64,000 nt of DNA from Candidatus Nitrosopelagicus sp. GTDB lineage: Archaea > Thermoproteota > Nitrososphaeria > Nitrososphaerales > Nitrosopumilaceae. Shown here piece by piece: positions 16,145-25,322 of this stretch; position 1 is the stretch's first letter; each line of letters opens with the position of its first letter. The stretch lies in the NCBI GenBank assembly GCA_028345095.1, contig JAOMCQ010000001.1, positions 1 through 64,000 on the forward strand. The letters run 5' to 3'. A program made the position numbers and the translations under genes. The notes under the pieces are model-generated. The model had not been told where the DNA came from and made no database searches. It saw only the letters and a program-made list of their open reading frames with translations.

Positions 16145-16492
16145 CTAATTCTTCTCATTTATTGTAAACAAGTCAAGCATAATTCTTCCTTTTTCTGTAA
16201 TAGTATAGATCATATTTGATCCTACTCTTTCTTTTTCTATGAATTTGTATTCGACACAAAAATGTAGGTAATTCAGAAAAGATTTTTTCATTCTTATCTT
16301 TGATTTTGAATATAAATCTGAAAATGTCATCGGGTTTGAGTTTAATTGATATAATAATTTCAGTAGAGAAAGTGTGCTGAATTCCTTTGTTTTTGCTCTT
16401 ACTGCATCTAAAACCTGTTCATCTCGTTGAATTATGAATCCTTCAAATCGTTCTGCCACTTCTAGCGGCACGTATGTTAATCTCGCTCTCAT
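16145..16492 (-). CDS. Winged-helix DNA-binding protein
   Basis: A 115-residue protein. Residues about 40-105 form a winged helix (SLLKLLYQLNSNPMTFSDLYSK, KKSFLNYLHFCVEYKFIE, wing NMIYTITEKGRIML). The N-terminal 35 residues (RLTYVPLEVAERFEGFIIQRD) may form a dimer or ligand arm. ATG start. Just upstream lies a short perfect palindrome that could be its own operator. Target unknown. Confidence 0.72.
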   Translation of the reverse strand: MRARLTYVPLEVAERFEGFIIQRDEQVLDAVRAKTKEFSTLSLLKLLYQLNSNPMTFSDLYSKSKIRMKKSFLNYLHFCVEYKFIEKERVGSNMIYTITEKGRIMLDLFTINEKN

Positions 16493-16499
16493 ACAGTAT

Positions 16500-16510
16500 A
16501 GTACCGTACT
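16500..16510. promoter_or_regulatory. 11-base palindrome upstream of winged-helix gene
   Basis: AGTACCGTACT has 5-base perfect arms around a central base and sits 8-18 bases before the winged-helix ATG. It contains one of the few GC-containing symmetric words in an AT-rich gap, so an autoregulatory operator is plausible but unproven. Confidence 0.3.
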
Positions 16511-16658
16511 TTACCATATTAAGGTTAAGTCATGCAATGTTGAGCTATTTGATCAGATTTACTAAACTTGGACAAATTTTGATATCTATTTTCCTTGTTA
16601 GAATTGTGAATTATAGGTAAGGGATGTGATTTAAACAAGATATCTTGGCATAGTTGTT

Positions 16659-17630
16659 ATGGATATATTTGATATTGGCAGTGTACTTGCAGGTTTAATC
16701 CTTTTGTGTATTGGTGGATATGCTATAGTTTCTGGCGGTGTTTCTCTTGCAAAAAAACTTCGAATTAGTAGTATGATAATTGGCTTAACGGTGGTGGCAT
16801 ATGGCACATCTACTCCTGAACTAGCTGCTTCTCTATTAGCTGCTTTTAACTCGCATACTGAATTAATCCTAGGAAATATTGTTGGAAGCAACGTCAGTAA
16901 TGTTGGTATGGTGATTGGAATTTCTGCAATATTTACTCCTCTTCTAATTAGTAAAATTACTGTTAGTAGATGGATTCCAATCATGATTGGTGTATCCTTA
17001 TTGGTTGTGGCAATGTCATATGACGGTGAAATCTCACAAATTGATGGTATCTTATTAATTGCAGCACTCATTGTATTTACCGCCTATACTATCAAAACTG
17101 TCAAAAAACAAAAAATTCAACAAAATGAAACTATCGAAAATGAAGCACTAGATGGTGAATATTTCTTATCAAAATACAAAATTGAAACTTATCCTCAATC
17201 ATTAGGTCTGATTGCAGCTGGAGTAATACTACTATTTCTCGGTGGTCATCTTACAGTTGACGGTGCTGTAAATATTGCTGAAACTTTGGGATTGTCTCAA
17301 TTAGTTATAGGAGTTGTAATTGTTGCAATTGGAACATCGCTTCCAGAATTAATTACATCTATTATTGCAATAGCAAAAAAACAAACCGATATCGGTGTAG
17401 GAAATATTGTTGGAAGTAACATATACAATATATTATTGATATTAGGAGTTTCTTCAACTATTGTTGGAATACCTGTCTCCTCTGATGTCTTTTCAAATTA
17501 TTACATAATGATTGCATTTAGTCTTGTTTTATTCATTGGATTCAGAAAATCTATTCCACGATTTGTAGGAATTGGACTTACAATAGCATTTGTCGCATAT
17601 TTACTGAGTCTTTTACTTAATTTTTTCTAG
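16659..17630 (+). CDS. CaCA-family sodium/calcium antiporter
   Basis: A 323-residue membrane protein with two inverted alpha repeats: GTSTPELAASLL with GNIVGSNVSNVG near residues 48-85, and GTSLPELITSII with GNIVGSNIYNIL near residues 225-265. These are the ion-coordinating loops of the YrbG/NCX_Mj group, with about ten helices and a short hydrophilic loop at about 140-170. It probably exports Ca2+ in exchange for Na+. The stop region overlaps the convergent cofH gene by 14 bases. Confidence 0.9.
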   Translation: MDIFDIGSVLAGLILLCIGGYAIVSGGVSLAKKLRISSMIIGLTVVAYGTSTPELAASLLAAFNSHTELILGNIVGSNVSNVGMVIGISAIFTPLLISKITVSRWIPIMIGVSLLVVAMSYDGEISQIDGILLIAALIVFTAYTIKTVKKQKIQQNETIENEALDGEYFLSKYKIETYPQSLGLIAAGVILLFLGGHLTVDGAVNIAETLGLSQLVIGVVIVAIGTSLPELITSIIAIAKKQTDIGVGNIVGSNIYNILLILGVSSTIVGIPVSSDVFSNYYIMIAFSLVLFIGFRKSIPRFVGIGLTIAFVAYLLSLLLNFF

Positions 17631-18885
17631 GATTTTGATATTGATATTTTTTAATTTTAATTAATTCAAAATATGATCCAAATTTCTTTGCATCATCCAA
17701 CCCATCTAATCCCTCGGAGTCTGTAGGTTCTACCTCAAACTCTCTAATTTTCTTATATGTTGTATTTCTTTCAGCAGGTATTCTTCCTATACTTCTAATC
17801 AGGTGTCGTATCTCTTTTGGTCTTAACAGCTGACCATGTTCCGCACCTGCTGCAGTTGATATGCTCTCATTGACTAATGTTCCTCCAAAATCATTTGCTC
17901 CCCAATTAAGAAGTAATTGTGAAAATTTCGGTCCTTCTTTTACCCATGACATTTGGATATTATCTATAACATTGTTTAACATGATTCGTGAAATTGCATG
18001 AACTAATAATGCATCATTTGAATTTGCACCTTTTTTGATACCCTCATGAAGTTGATGTTTGTACATTGGTGCTTCTGAATAAATGAAATTGAGTGGAACA
18101 AATTCTGTAAATCCTCCTGTTTCTTTTTGTATCTCTCTAATTGTATCCAGATGATTTACTCTGTGTTCATTTGTTTCTAGATGTCCAAACATCATAGTTG
18201 ATGTAGATTTTATTCCCATCTTATGTGCCGTTTTTATAACATCTGTCCAATCTTTGACTGTAATTCTGCCTGGAGAAATTTTATCACGTAGTTTTTGATT
18301 AAGTATTTCTGCTGCAGTTCCGGGAATTGTATCCACTCCTGCATCCTTTAATCTACTTAGATATTCTTTTGTTGAAATGTTAGATCTAGTTGCACCATAA
18401 AGAATTTCTTCTGGAGAAAATCCATGTATGTGTATATCTGGAACTTCCGTCTTAATTTCTCTACAAATATTTTCATACAATCCTGCATCCATATCTGGTG
18501 GCAGTCCTGCTTGGACGCATACTTCTGTAGCTCCGTACGTGTATGCTTCTTTTGCTCTTCTTGTAATCTCTTCAATAGGAAGTGTATAGCCTTCTTCTTC
18601 TCTGAAATCTCTGCTAAATGCGCAAAATCCACATTGTTTTATGCATACATTTGTGAAATTGATATTCCTGTTAACCACATAAGTTACTGTATCTCCAACT
18701 TTTGTCCTTCGTAAATTATCTGCAACTTTACCAACAAGTTGAAAATCAATTCCTTCTGCATCAAATAGAACTAGTGCTTCTCTAGATGTGATATCTTTTC
18801 CAGAAATCGCTTTATTGAGAATTGCTGCAATTACTGGATCTGCATATCGTAAAATTCCATCCACATCTTTATTTTCTAAATTCAT
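17617..18885 (-). CDS. cofH: 7,8-didemethyl-8-hydroxy-5-deazariboflavin (FO) synthase subunit CofH
   Basis: A radical SAM enzyme with the cluster CIKQCGFCAF near residue 55 and the family features VCVQAGLPPD, HGFSPEEI and TSTMMFGH. CofH joins tyrosine with 5-amino-6-ribitylaminouracil; CofG then forms the deazaflavin ring. The ATG used overlaps the cofG stop as ATGA; a TTG two codons upstream (18891) is the alternative. The two FO synthase subunits are adjacent with cofG first. The product FO feeds CofC/CofD, encoded about 20 kb away in this window. Confidence 0.92.
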   Translation of the reverse strand: MNLENKDVDGILRYADPVIAAILNKAISGKDITSREALVLFDAEGIDFQLVGKVADNLRRTKVGDTVTYVVNRNINFTNVCIKQCGFCAFSRDFREEEGYTLPIEEITRRAKEAYTYGATEVCVQAGLPPDMDAGLYENICREIKTEVPDIHIHGFSPEEILYGATRSNISTKEYLSRLKDAGVDTIPGTAAEILNQKLRDKISPGRITVKDWTDVIKTAHKMGIKSTSTMMFGHLETNEHRVNHLDTIREIQKETGGFTEFVPLNFIYSEAPMYKHQLHEGIKKGANSNDALLVHAISRIMLNNVIDNIQMSWVKEGPKFSQLLLNWGANDFGGTLVNESISTAAGAEHGQLLRPKEIRHLIRSIGRIPAERNTTYKKIREFEVEPTDSEGLDGLDDAKKFGSYFELIKIKKYQYQNPRKN

Positions 18886-20045
18886 TTCCAATAACTCTCT
18901 TTTACATAATTTTTCTCATCCGCAATTAAAGATATTCTTTGTTTTAAGTCATTATTTAATAATGAAATAAATTCTGGATATACTGGAAATCTAGCTTTAA
19001 ACGAAAATCCAGTATCGTTACATTTCTTCTCAACATTTTGAATATTTGGCCATGAAAATTCTGGATTTACATAATCTGAGGTTATAGGTGAAATTCCTCC
19101 CCAATCATTAATTCCGACTGATAGAAATTCATGATAATTTTCTGGTGATAAATTAGGTGGAATCTGAATATTTGCATCTGGTATCATAATTCTGCATAAT
19201 GCAACTATCGTTTTAAAATAATTTTCTTCTGGTGTTGATTGTTGAAACATTAATGTTTTTGGTTTTGGATGAAAATTTTGTAATATGATTTCTTGAATAT
19301 TTCCATACTTGTCATGAAGTTTCTTGATATCTAATATTGATTGAATACATTCTTCCAAATTTTCACCAATTCCGACTAGGATTCCTGTGGTCATCGGAAT
19401 TTTCAATTCACCCGAATTTTTTAGAATATTTAATCTTACATTTGGATCTTTACTTGGTGCATCATGATGTGGCATTCCTGCTTCTTTCAATCTAGGACTA
19501 GAGTTTTCAAGCATCATTCCCATACTGACATTAGTTTTTTGTAATTCTTTCATTTCACTTTTAGTAAGATTTCCTGCATTAGTATGCGGAAAAATACCTT
19601 CATTCAATACCATCTCTGAACAATGAATCAAATATTCTGATGTAGATGAAAACCCTTCATCTTTTAACCACTTTTTTGCTTCCGAATATTTTTGTTCAGG
19701 TCTTTCTCCTGTAACAAATAATGCTTCAGTACAATTATATTTTTTTGCCAAAATTGCCAATTCTTTAATCGTCTGCTTACCCATCAAAGATAATTTTGTA
19801 TCTACAGGTTCTGCTTTGTAGGTACAATATGAGCATGTATCTCTACACAGATTGATTATGTTGAAAAATGCTTTTTTTGAAAAACTAACAGTTCTACCTT
19901 TCTGTTTATCTCTAATTTTTGACGCTGTATCAAATAAGATTTCTTTAGGTGCACTTTCAGCTAATTCTAAAATCTCTTCTTTACTGATCTCTTTGAATTC
20001 ATTAATTTTATGAATAATTTCAAAATCAAATTGTAATTCACTCAT
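18882..20045 (-). CDS. cofG: FO synthase subunit CofG
   Basis: A 387-residue radical SAM enzyme with the cluster CRDTCSYCTY near residue 65, the CofG motif TGERPEQKY, and GMMLENSSPRL near residue 175. It completes the 8-hydroxy-5-deazaflavin chromophore of coenzyme F420 from the CofH adduct. ATG start. It is the first gene of the cofG-cofH pair and lies 42 bases from the HtrA gene, which is on the same strand upstream, so a longer transcript is possible. Confidence 0.93.
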   Translation of the reverse strand: MSELQFDFEIIHKINEFKEISKEEILELAESAPKEILFDTASKIRDKQKGRTVSFSKKAFFNIINLCRDTCSYCTYKAEPVDTKLSLMGKQTIKELAILAKKYNCTEALFVTGERPEQKYSEAKKWLKDEGFSSTSEYLIHCSEMVLNEGIFPHTNAGNLTKSEMKELQKTNVSMGMMLENSSPRLKEAGMPHHDAPSKDPNVRLNILKNSGELKIPMTTGILVGIGENLEECIQSILDIKKLHDKYGNIQEIILQNFHPKPKTLMFQQSTPEENYFKTIVALCRIMIPDANIQIPPNLSPENYHEFLSVGINDWGGISPITSDYVNPEFSWPNIQNVEKKCNDTGFSFKARFPVYPEFISLLNNDLKQRISLIADEKNYVKESYWK

Positions 20046-20087
20046 TGCTTAAAAATTCAGTACGGTCTATTTAATTTTGTAGAAATT

Positions 20088-21218
20088 CTATTGAGGTCTT
20101 TCTTCGAGAATCATGATTAATTCTACCATCTCCCCGTTTCTGTTTACAGATAAAACCATCTCATCTCCGACTGATTTCTCTCTCTGTAAGTGAACCAATA
20201 TGTCTGAGATCTTTCTAACAGTTTCTCCATCTATTGATAATATTATGTCTCCATCCAGAGCAAATTCTCTTCCATCTCTCTCTTCTGTTTCTGTAACTCC
20301 GAGTAACCCTGCCGTCTCTGCAGGACTTCCTTCAATTACAGATACGACTAAGAAACCTTTTGAACTTTTCAATTCTCTTACTTCTGCAAGCTCTGGGTCC
20401 ACATCTGTACCTGAAATTCCCATCCATGGATGTTTGAATTCCCCATTTTCTATTAGAACTGGAACTACTTTTTTTACTGTATTTGATGGAACTGCAAATC
20501 CAATACCTGAAAATTCTCCAGTTGCTGATTGTATAGCTGTGTTAATTCCTACAACTTCACCTTTCATGTTAATCAATGGACCTCCTGAATTTCCAGGATT
20601 TATTGCAGCATCTGTCTGTATTACATCTGGTATCGAATATCCAGTTTCCTGCGGTAACAATCGTCCCATTTGACTTACAATTCCTGCAGTCATGGAACCT
20701 GATAATCCAAATGGATTACCTATGGCTGCAATTTTTTCACCAACCTTTAGTTCTGACGAATCTCCCATCTTGATTGGTTGTAGATATGTATTAGTTGGTT
20801 CAACTTTAACAACTGCAATATCTAAATCTCTATCACTACCTACAACATTTCCAATGTATGCTTCACCGTCAAGAAATGTAATCATTACTTTTTGTGCATC
20901 TTGGACGACATGCTGATTAGTAATAACATATCCTTCATCAGAATAAACAAAACCCGAACCCATTCCTCCTTCCGATTCTCCTCTTAGTACACTTACTTGT
21001 ACAATACTTTCTTCAGATTTTTCAAAAATATCAATTAGTGAATATTCGTAACCTCTTTCTATTCCTGTTACTTCTCCTACTGTTTCTCCATAATTTCCAT
21101 TTGTAACAATTAATTCTCCAGTTCCATTATCTGCAATTGAATTGAATGATACAAAGACTGCAAATATTATTGCCGCAGTTGCAATTACTCCTCCAACAAT
21201 AATCCCATTATTCACCAT
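20088..21218 (-). CDS. htrA: HtrA/DegP-type membrane-anchored serine protease
   Basis: A 376-residue protein with an N-terminal anchor (GIIVGGVIATAAIIFAVFV), a trypsin-like domain and one PDZ domain. The catalytic triad is visible: His in ITNQHVV, Asp in DRDLDIAVV and Ser in NPGNSGGPL. The PDZ domain occupies about 265-365 (GFLVVSVIEGSPAETAGL, GDIILSIDGE). It should act outside the membrane on damaged envelope proteins, fitting the many secreted proteins in this window. Normal family length, ATG start, monocistronic or upstream of cofG. Confidence 0.92.
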   Translation of the reverse strand: MVNNGIIVGGVIATAAIIFAVFVSFNSIADNGTGELIVTNGNYGETVGEVTGIERGYEYSLIDIFEKSEESIVQVSVLRGESEGGMGSGFVYSDEGYVITNQHVVQDAQKVMITFLDGEAYIGNVVGSDRDLDIAVVKVEPTNTYLQPIKMGDSSELKVGEKIAAIGNPFGLSGSMTAGIVSQMGRLLPQETGYSIPDVIQTDAAINPGNSGGPLINMKGEVVGINTAIQSATGEFSGIGFAVPSNTVKKVVPVLIENGEFKHPWMGISGTDVDPELAEVRELKSSKGFLVVSVIEGSPAETAGLLGVTETEERDGREFALDGDIILSIDGETVRKISDILVHLQREKSVGDEMVLSVNRNGEMVELIMILEERPQ

Positions 21219-21272
21219 GATGAAATTGTGTTTGATTAAACTATAACCCTTACTGATTTTTATTATATTCTA

Positions 21273-22484
21273 TTACACTTTGAGATAACTCTGAGAAAAT
21301 TCCTTGACCGAATATTTTCTTCCTCTCCATGATACAGCAGAAGATTTGTTTGCATGTAAAATACCTGAGAGAAAACCGAGTACCACTATAATACTTCCAA
21401 TAGGTGCACCTATTGAATTTACCATGTTTAGGTTTAATCCCATTTTGGATTCCATCAACGATGCTGAAAAAATTGTGATTGTGGAAATTATTGCAGAAAT
21501 TAGCAAAGTTGTAAATGATAGGTTTGATTCAAACGCAATTATTGAATATCCAAGTAATGGAATTGGCATAAATAAAATGAACAATACTGCAAAAAATACT
21601 CCTATTGCTGTTGAAGAGCTTTGATGATATAGTGGAACCATTAGACGTTTCAATCCATTCCACATCTCTTTTGAACTTCTTGAATACAATGCTTCGATCA
21701 GATGTTCGCCTCTGACCATTTTTAATGCATATCCTGATTCCTTAGTAATTTTGCCTAATGCTCCATCTTCAATTATTTCTTGTTTAACTTTCTCATGTGT
21801 TCCAATTTCTTCATACACTTTTCGGTCAATCACAAAAAAACTACCAAAAAAATATCCTACCTTCTTTTTTGGATTGTTTACATTTAGTGCAGAATACCTT
21901 GAATGTAGAAATGTGGATAACATAGGTAATGTTATTTTTGTAATTCTATCAATACATCGAAGTCGTGGAATAACTGTTAACGCATCAAGGTTTTCTGATT
22001 GCAAATGTGCTACTGCTAATGTAATCACATTTTTTTTAAATTTTGTATCTGCATCCGTAAATAGCATGATATCGCCTGTTGCTTTCTTGAATCCTTCCAT
22101 ACATGCCCAATTTTTTCCCATCCATTTTTCGGGTTTTTCTCTTGCACTAACATGGATAATCTTTGAATTATCCTTTGCAAATTTTGCGATAATCTCTCCT
22201 GTTTTATCTTTTGAAGAATCATCTATCGCAATTACTTCAAAATCTTTGTAATCTTGTAAACATAATGTTTCTAAACACTTTGAGATATAATCCTCTTCAT
22301 TTCTTGCAGGTAAAATTACCGACACTTTTGGCGTTGTTGTACTATTATTTTCAAATATGTCTAAAAATGGTGTTTTGGTAAATGATTGATACATAGAATG
22401 CAATAATGAAATCCATGCCAAAAAAACTCCTACAAGTATGACTGTAAAAATAAAATTGAAAACATCAATGAAAACATCTACCAT
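21273..22484 (-). CDS. Family 2 glycosyltransferase with membrane segments
   Basis: A 403-residue protein: an N-terminal membrane helix, a GT-A domain at about 50-270 (VSVILPARNEEDYISKCL, AIDDSSKDKTGEI, MLFTDADTKF, IIEDGALGKI), and three to four C-terminal helices. The architecture resembles hopanoid/carotenoid-type and polyprenol-linked GT2 enzymes such as CrtQ-like proteins. The acceptor is unknown; lipid glycosylation is the best guess. Its ATG shares one base with the stop of the SRPBCC gene (TAATG), so both are coupled. Confidence 0.82.
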   Translation of the reverse strand: MVDVFIDVFNFIFTVILVGVFLAWISLLHSMYQSFTKTPFLDIFENNSTTTPKVSVILPARNEEDYISKCLETLCLQDYKDFEVIAIDDSSKDKTGEIIAKFAKDNSKIIHVSAREKPEKWMGKNWACMEGFKKATGDIMLFTDADTKFKKNVITLAVAHLQSENLDALTVIPRLRCIDRITKITLPMLSTFLHSRYSALNVNNPKKKVGYFFGSFFVIDRKVYEEIGTHEKVKQEIIEDGALGKITKESGYALKMVRGEHLIEALYSRSSKEMWNGLKRLMVPLYHQSSSTAIGVFFAVLFILFMPIPLLGYSIIAFESNLSFTTLLISAIISTITIFSASLMESKMGLNLNMVNSIGAPIGSIIVVLGFLSGILHANKSSAVSWRGRKYSVKEFSQSYLKV

Positions 22485-22900
22485 TAATTTTCAACTTCTT
22501 TTTTAATTTCTTGGAGTGCTTGCTCAGTTCCACTTTTGATATGTTTTTTTATTATTCCTGTGAACATGCCCATTTTTCCAGAAAGTTTTACGTCCCATAC
22601 TGCTTCTAGTTCACATGAATTATCCATATTTTTCAAAGTAAGAATTTTTTCTCCTACTATGACTCCTTTTGTAAATACTGCTTTAATTGTCTCTTTTGGA
22701 ATAATTGTTAGTTGTTGTAAACATTTTTGATCACGAAATGCAATTGTTATCTCTCTTGATATTTGATTTCCATCTCTTGAAATGTTTCTTACTTCTTTTG
22801 TACCCTTCCAAAATTTTGGTTCATTATCTATATCTGATATCACGTCCCAAATTTTTTCTTGAGTTGAATTAATTATTACAGATGTCCTGATTTCGGCCAT
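22484..22900 (-). CDS. SRPBCC (START-like) lipid- or ligand-binding protein
   Basis: A protein of about 138 residues: TSVIINSTQEKIWDVISDIDNEPKFW at the N-terminus (shortened to the typical opening), central strands and a long C-terminal helix (GTEQALQEIKKEVE). This is the polyketide cyclase/START helix-grip fold, which binds hydrophobic ligands. An ATG at 22900 is chosen; a TTG four codons further upstream (22912) is possible. Coupling to a membrane glycosyltransferase suggests the ligand may be a lipid substrate (inference). Confidence 0.75.
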   Translation of the reverse strand: MAEIRTSVIINSTQEKIWDVISDIDNEPKFWKGTKEVRNISRDGNQISREITIAFRDQKCLQQLTIIPKETIKAVFTKGVIVGEKILTLKNMDNSCELEAVWDVKLSGKMGMFTGIIKKHIKSGTEQALQEIKKEVEN

Positions 22901-22947
22901 ATCCCAATTCAATTACTCGAAAATATTAGGCTTATCAAATATTCTTT

Positions 22948-23124
22948 CTATTTACCAAATTTTTCGCATAAATTGTACAAATCATTCATTTTATTCATTT
23001 TTCCAATTTCTTCTAGTTTTTGATATCTATGCTTTAGTTCATCATATTTTTTTTGATCTCTTAAAACATCATTTAGAACTCTACATGTAATGGTCATTTT
23101 TACCATCATTTCTTTTGATTCCAT
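22948..23124 (-). CDS. Small helical protein (58 aa), unknown
   Basis: A frame of 58 codons beginning MESKEMMVKM, with TITCRVLNDVLRDQKKYDEL and a Lys/Glu-rich heptad-like stretch ending NLCEKFGK. It is almost entirely helical and charged, with two cysteines. It has a good ATG, lies between genes on the same strand and a divergent neighbour, and uses codons like its neighbours, so I regard it as real. No family recognised. Confidence 0.6.
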   Translation of the reverse strand: MESKEMMVKMTITCRVLNDVLRDQKKYDELKHRYQKLEEIGKMNKMNDLYNLCEKFGK

Positions 23125-23200
23125 TGATAAATTACTAATTATTGAATTGTTAAGTCTTAAATTTAGAAATTAATTTTAAACTGTCAATATCTGATGTATT

Positions 23201-23527
23201 ATGGATAATATTTCATATGATGATTTCTCTAAATTGGATCTTCGTGTGGCAAAAATTGTATCTACAGAAAAAATTCCTGAAAAATCACGAATTATCAAAG
23301 GTACTATTTCTTTAGGTACTGAAGAACGTGATGTAATAATTGGCGGAGCACAATTTTATGAACCTGAAGATCTAATTGGAAAAACAGTAATAGTTGTGGC
23401 AAACTTAGAGCCAAAAAAAATGGCTGGTGTGGAATCAAATGCAATGCTATTGGCAGCTGATATTGATGATAAACCATTCTGGCTAACTGTTGATGATGAT
23501 GTTCCTGAAGGAACAAAAATCAAATAA
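23201..23527 (+). CDS. Free-standing tRNA-binding (EMAP/MetRS-beta-like) OB-fold protein
   Basis: A 108-residue protein consisting only of the tRNA-binding domain found at the C-terminus of methionyl-tRNA synthetases and in Arc1p/EMAPII/CsaA: YDDFSKLDLRVAKIV, RDVIIGGAQFY, VIVVANLEPKKMAGVESNAMLLAA. The last motif is diagnostic. In archaea such stand-alone proteins can act as a MetRS beta subunit that improves tRNA binding. ATG start; convergent with tbp, 4 bases apart. Confidence 0.88.
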   Translation: MDNISYDDFSKLDLRVAKIVSTEKIPEKSRIIKGTISLGTEERDVIIGGAQFYEPEDLIGKTVIVVANLEPKKMAGVESNAMLLAADIDDKPFWLTVDDDVPEGTKIK

Positions 23528-23531
23528 TTCT

Positions 23532-24092
23532 CTAATCGTAAACCATTAATTTTTTTTCTTCTAATAATGCATGTAGATTATTTACTGAACGATATACATC
23601 CTCTTCTTTCTTTGCACCTGTACATACAAGCTTACCAGAAGAAAATAATAAAATAACTGTTTTTGGGTCAAGCATTCTATGAATCAAACCTGGAAATTGT
23701 TCTGGTTCATACATACTTCTGGGTAATGTTCTGGCAGCTTGTTCTAGATGAATTCTTCCTCCTAAGTTAATTGAAGCAACAATATTTTGAATTGTTACTA
23801 CTGCATTTTTTTTCACTTTGATTTTTCCTTTTCTTAATTTCTCTACAACTGTTTTTACTGCATTTTTTGACATTTGTTCTGATTTTGCACCAGTACATAC
23901 CATTTTTCCAGATGTAAAAATTAGTGTGGCAGTTTTTGGACTCTTCAATCTAAATACTAATCCTGGAAATTGATCTGGGTGATATTCTACGTCTGGAAAT
24001 TTCTTTGTAATGTCATTAAGATCCATTTTTTGGTCTACTGTAGCTGATGCAACCACATTTTCAATACTAATGATTGGTTTTGTCTGTGGCAT
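23532..24092 (-). CDS. tbp: TATA-box-binding protein
   Basis: A 186-residue protein made of two direct repeats of the TBP saddle: IENVVASATVDQ / FPGLVFRLKSPKTATLIF / GKMVCTGAKSE, and IQNIVASINLGG / FPGLIHRMLDPKTVILLF / GKLVCTGAKKE. It recruits TFB and RNA polymerase at TATA boxes. ATG start; a TATA-like TTTTTATTAA lies about 25 bases upstream, consistent with a leaderless mRNA. Full length. Confidence 0.97.
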   Translation of the reverse strand: MPQTKPIISIENVVASATVDQKMDLNDITKKFPDVEYHPDQFPGLVFRLKSPKTATLIFTSGKMVCTGAKSEQMSKNAVKTVVEKLRKGKIKVKKNAVVTIQNIVASINLGGRIHLEQAARTLPRSMYEPEQFPGLIHRMLDPKTVILLFSSGKLVCTGAKKEEDVYRSVNNLHALLEEKKLMVYD

Positions 24093-24194
24093 ATCACATT
24101 ATAAAAAATATCATTAATAAAAATACTCGTGAAATTATGTATTATATGTATTATTTAGATGGATATGATTAAATTACAAAATCATTATGATTGA

Positions 24195-25322
24195 TTGTTG
24201 GGAATTTTGGATTTTAATTTTGATGAATTTTTAGCATGGGTTGGAGAAGATATTGATACCTTAATGATGCTTATCTGGATATTGCCTGTCATAATTTTTG
24301 TTTTTTATGGGCAACGTATTCAATTGATAATTTCATCAAATGAAATAAAAAAAGATATTGGAAAATTAGAAGAATACACTATTTCGACCAAAAAAGATTT
24401 TCTTAATTATATAAAAAATAATCTTACGCCAAAAACTGATCCTTCAAAAAAATTAGATAGTTTTTTTGATTATTTTACAATTATGCCGGTAGATATGGAT
24501 CCTAATGGTATTATTTCTAAAATTAACCATCTAGTTCGTTCTAGAGAGGATTTTATTCGTCTACAAATTAATGGCATGTTTTCTAATTTATCATCTGTAG
24601 AATTATCAAAACTCCAAAATCTCTTAGAAATTGTTACCACTTTACAATTATTTCATAAACATACTCGCCATCTTTATCTTACAGCAAAAAAACAAAAAAA
24701 TTTCCCATTGATTTTACCATTACAAATGATGATTCCTTTCATTATGGAAGAGTCAGTTGCACTCAAAGATGCAATGCCTGCAATAAAAAGCGGTCAACCA
24801 ATTGGGGATAGCGTTGGACCTATGGTAGTTGGGCAAATGATGTTAAACACTACAAAAGAATCTGCTGCATTTGAGACGGTATGGTCTAAAATTACTTTTG
24901 AAGATAGAGAATTATTTTTATTAAAAGCTGAAGGTCCAAATGCAACTGTTGGTCGTCCGGGGGATGGATTTGAAAAAATAATCTCAACTAAAAAACCTGA
25001 TTTAGTTATCATGATTGATGCATCATTAAAATTAGAAGGTGAGGATTCTGCGTCAATTGCCAAAGGTTTTGGTGCAGCGATTGGTGGAATTGGTACTGAG
25101 AGATTTAAGATAGAAGAAATTGCAACTAAAAATGGAATTCCAATCTTAGCTTTAGTTGTAAAACAATCAATTCATGAAGCAATTACATTGATGACTCAAG
25201 AAATTGCAGATAAGGTAAATGATGTCCGAGATGAACTTTATGAAATGATTAGAGAAAATACTGCTTCTGGACAAACAATTCTAGTAATAGGTGTAGGAAA
25301 TACTATAGGTGTATCCCAATGA
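24195..25322 (+). CDS. DUF1512 family archaeal membrane-associated protein
   Basis: A 375-residue protein with one N-terminal hydrophobic helix (LMMLIWILPVIIFVFYG) and a large soluble part. Family-like segments include PVDMDPNGIISKINHLVR, MVVGQMMLN, AEGPNATVGRPGDGF and GAAIGGIGTERFKIEE. DUF1512 is widespread in archaea; its function is not established, but the conserved glycine-rich stretch suggests nucleotide or phosphate binding (inference). The start is TTG at 24195; the ATG 8 bases earlier is in another frame. Coupled by ATGA overlap to a small zinc-ribbon protein. Confidence 0.82.
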   Translation: MLGILDFNFDEFLAWVGEDIDTLMMLIWILPVIIFVFYGQRIQLIISSNEIKKDIGKLEEYTISTKKDFLNYIKNNLTPKTDPSKKLDSFFDYFTIMPVDMDPNGIISKINHLVRSREDFIRLQINGMFSNLSSVELSKLQNLLEIVTTLQLFHKHTRHLYLTAKKQKNFPLILPLQMMIPFIMEESVALKDAMPAIKSGQPIGDSVGPMVVGQMMLNTTKESAAFETVWSKITFEDRELFLLKAEGPNATVGRPGDGFEKIISTKKPDLVIMIDASLKLEGEDSASIAKGFGAAIGGIGTERFKIEEIATKNGIPILALVVKQSIHEAITLMTQEIADKVNDVRDELYEMIRENTASGQTILVIGVGNTIGVSQ

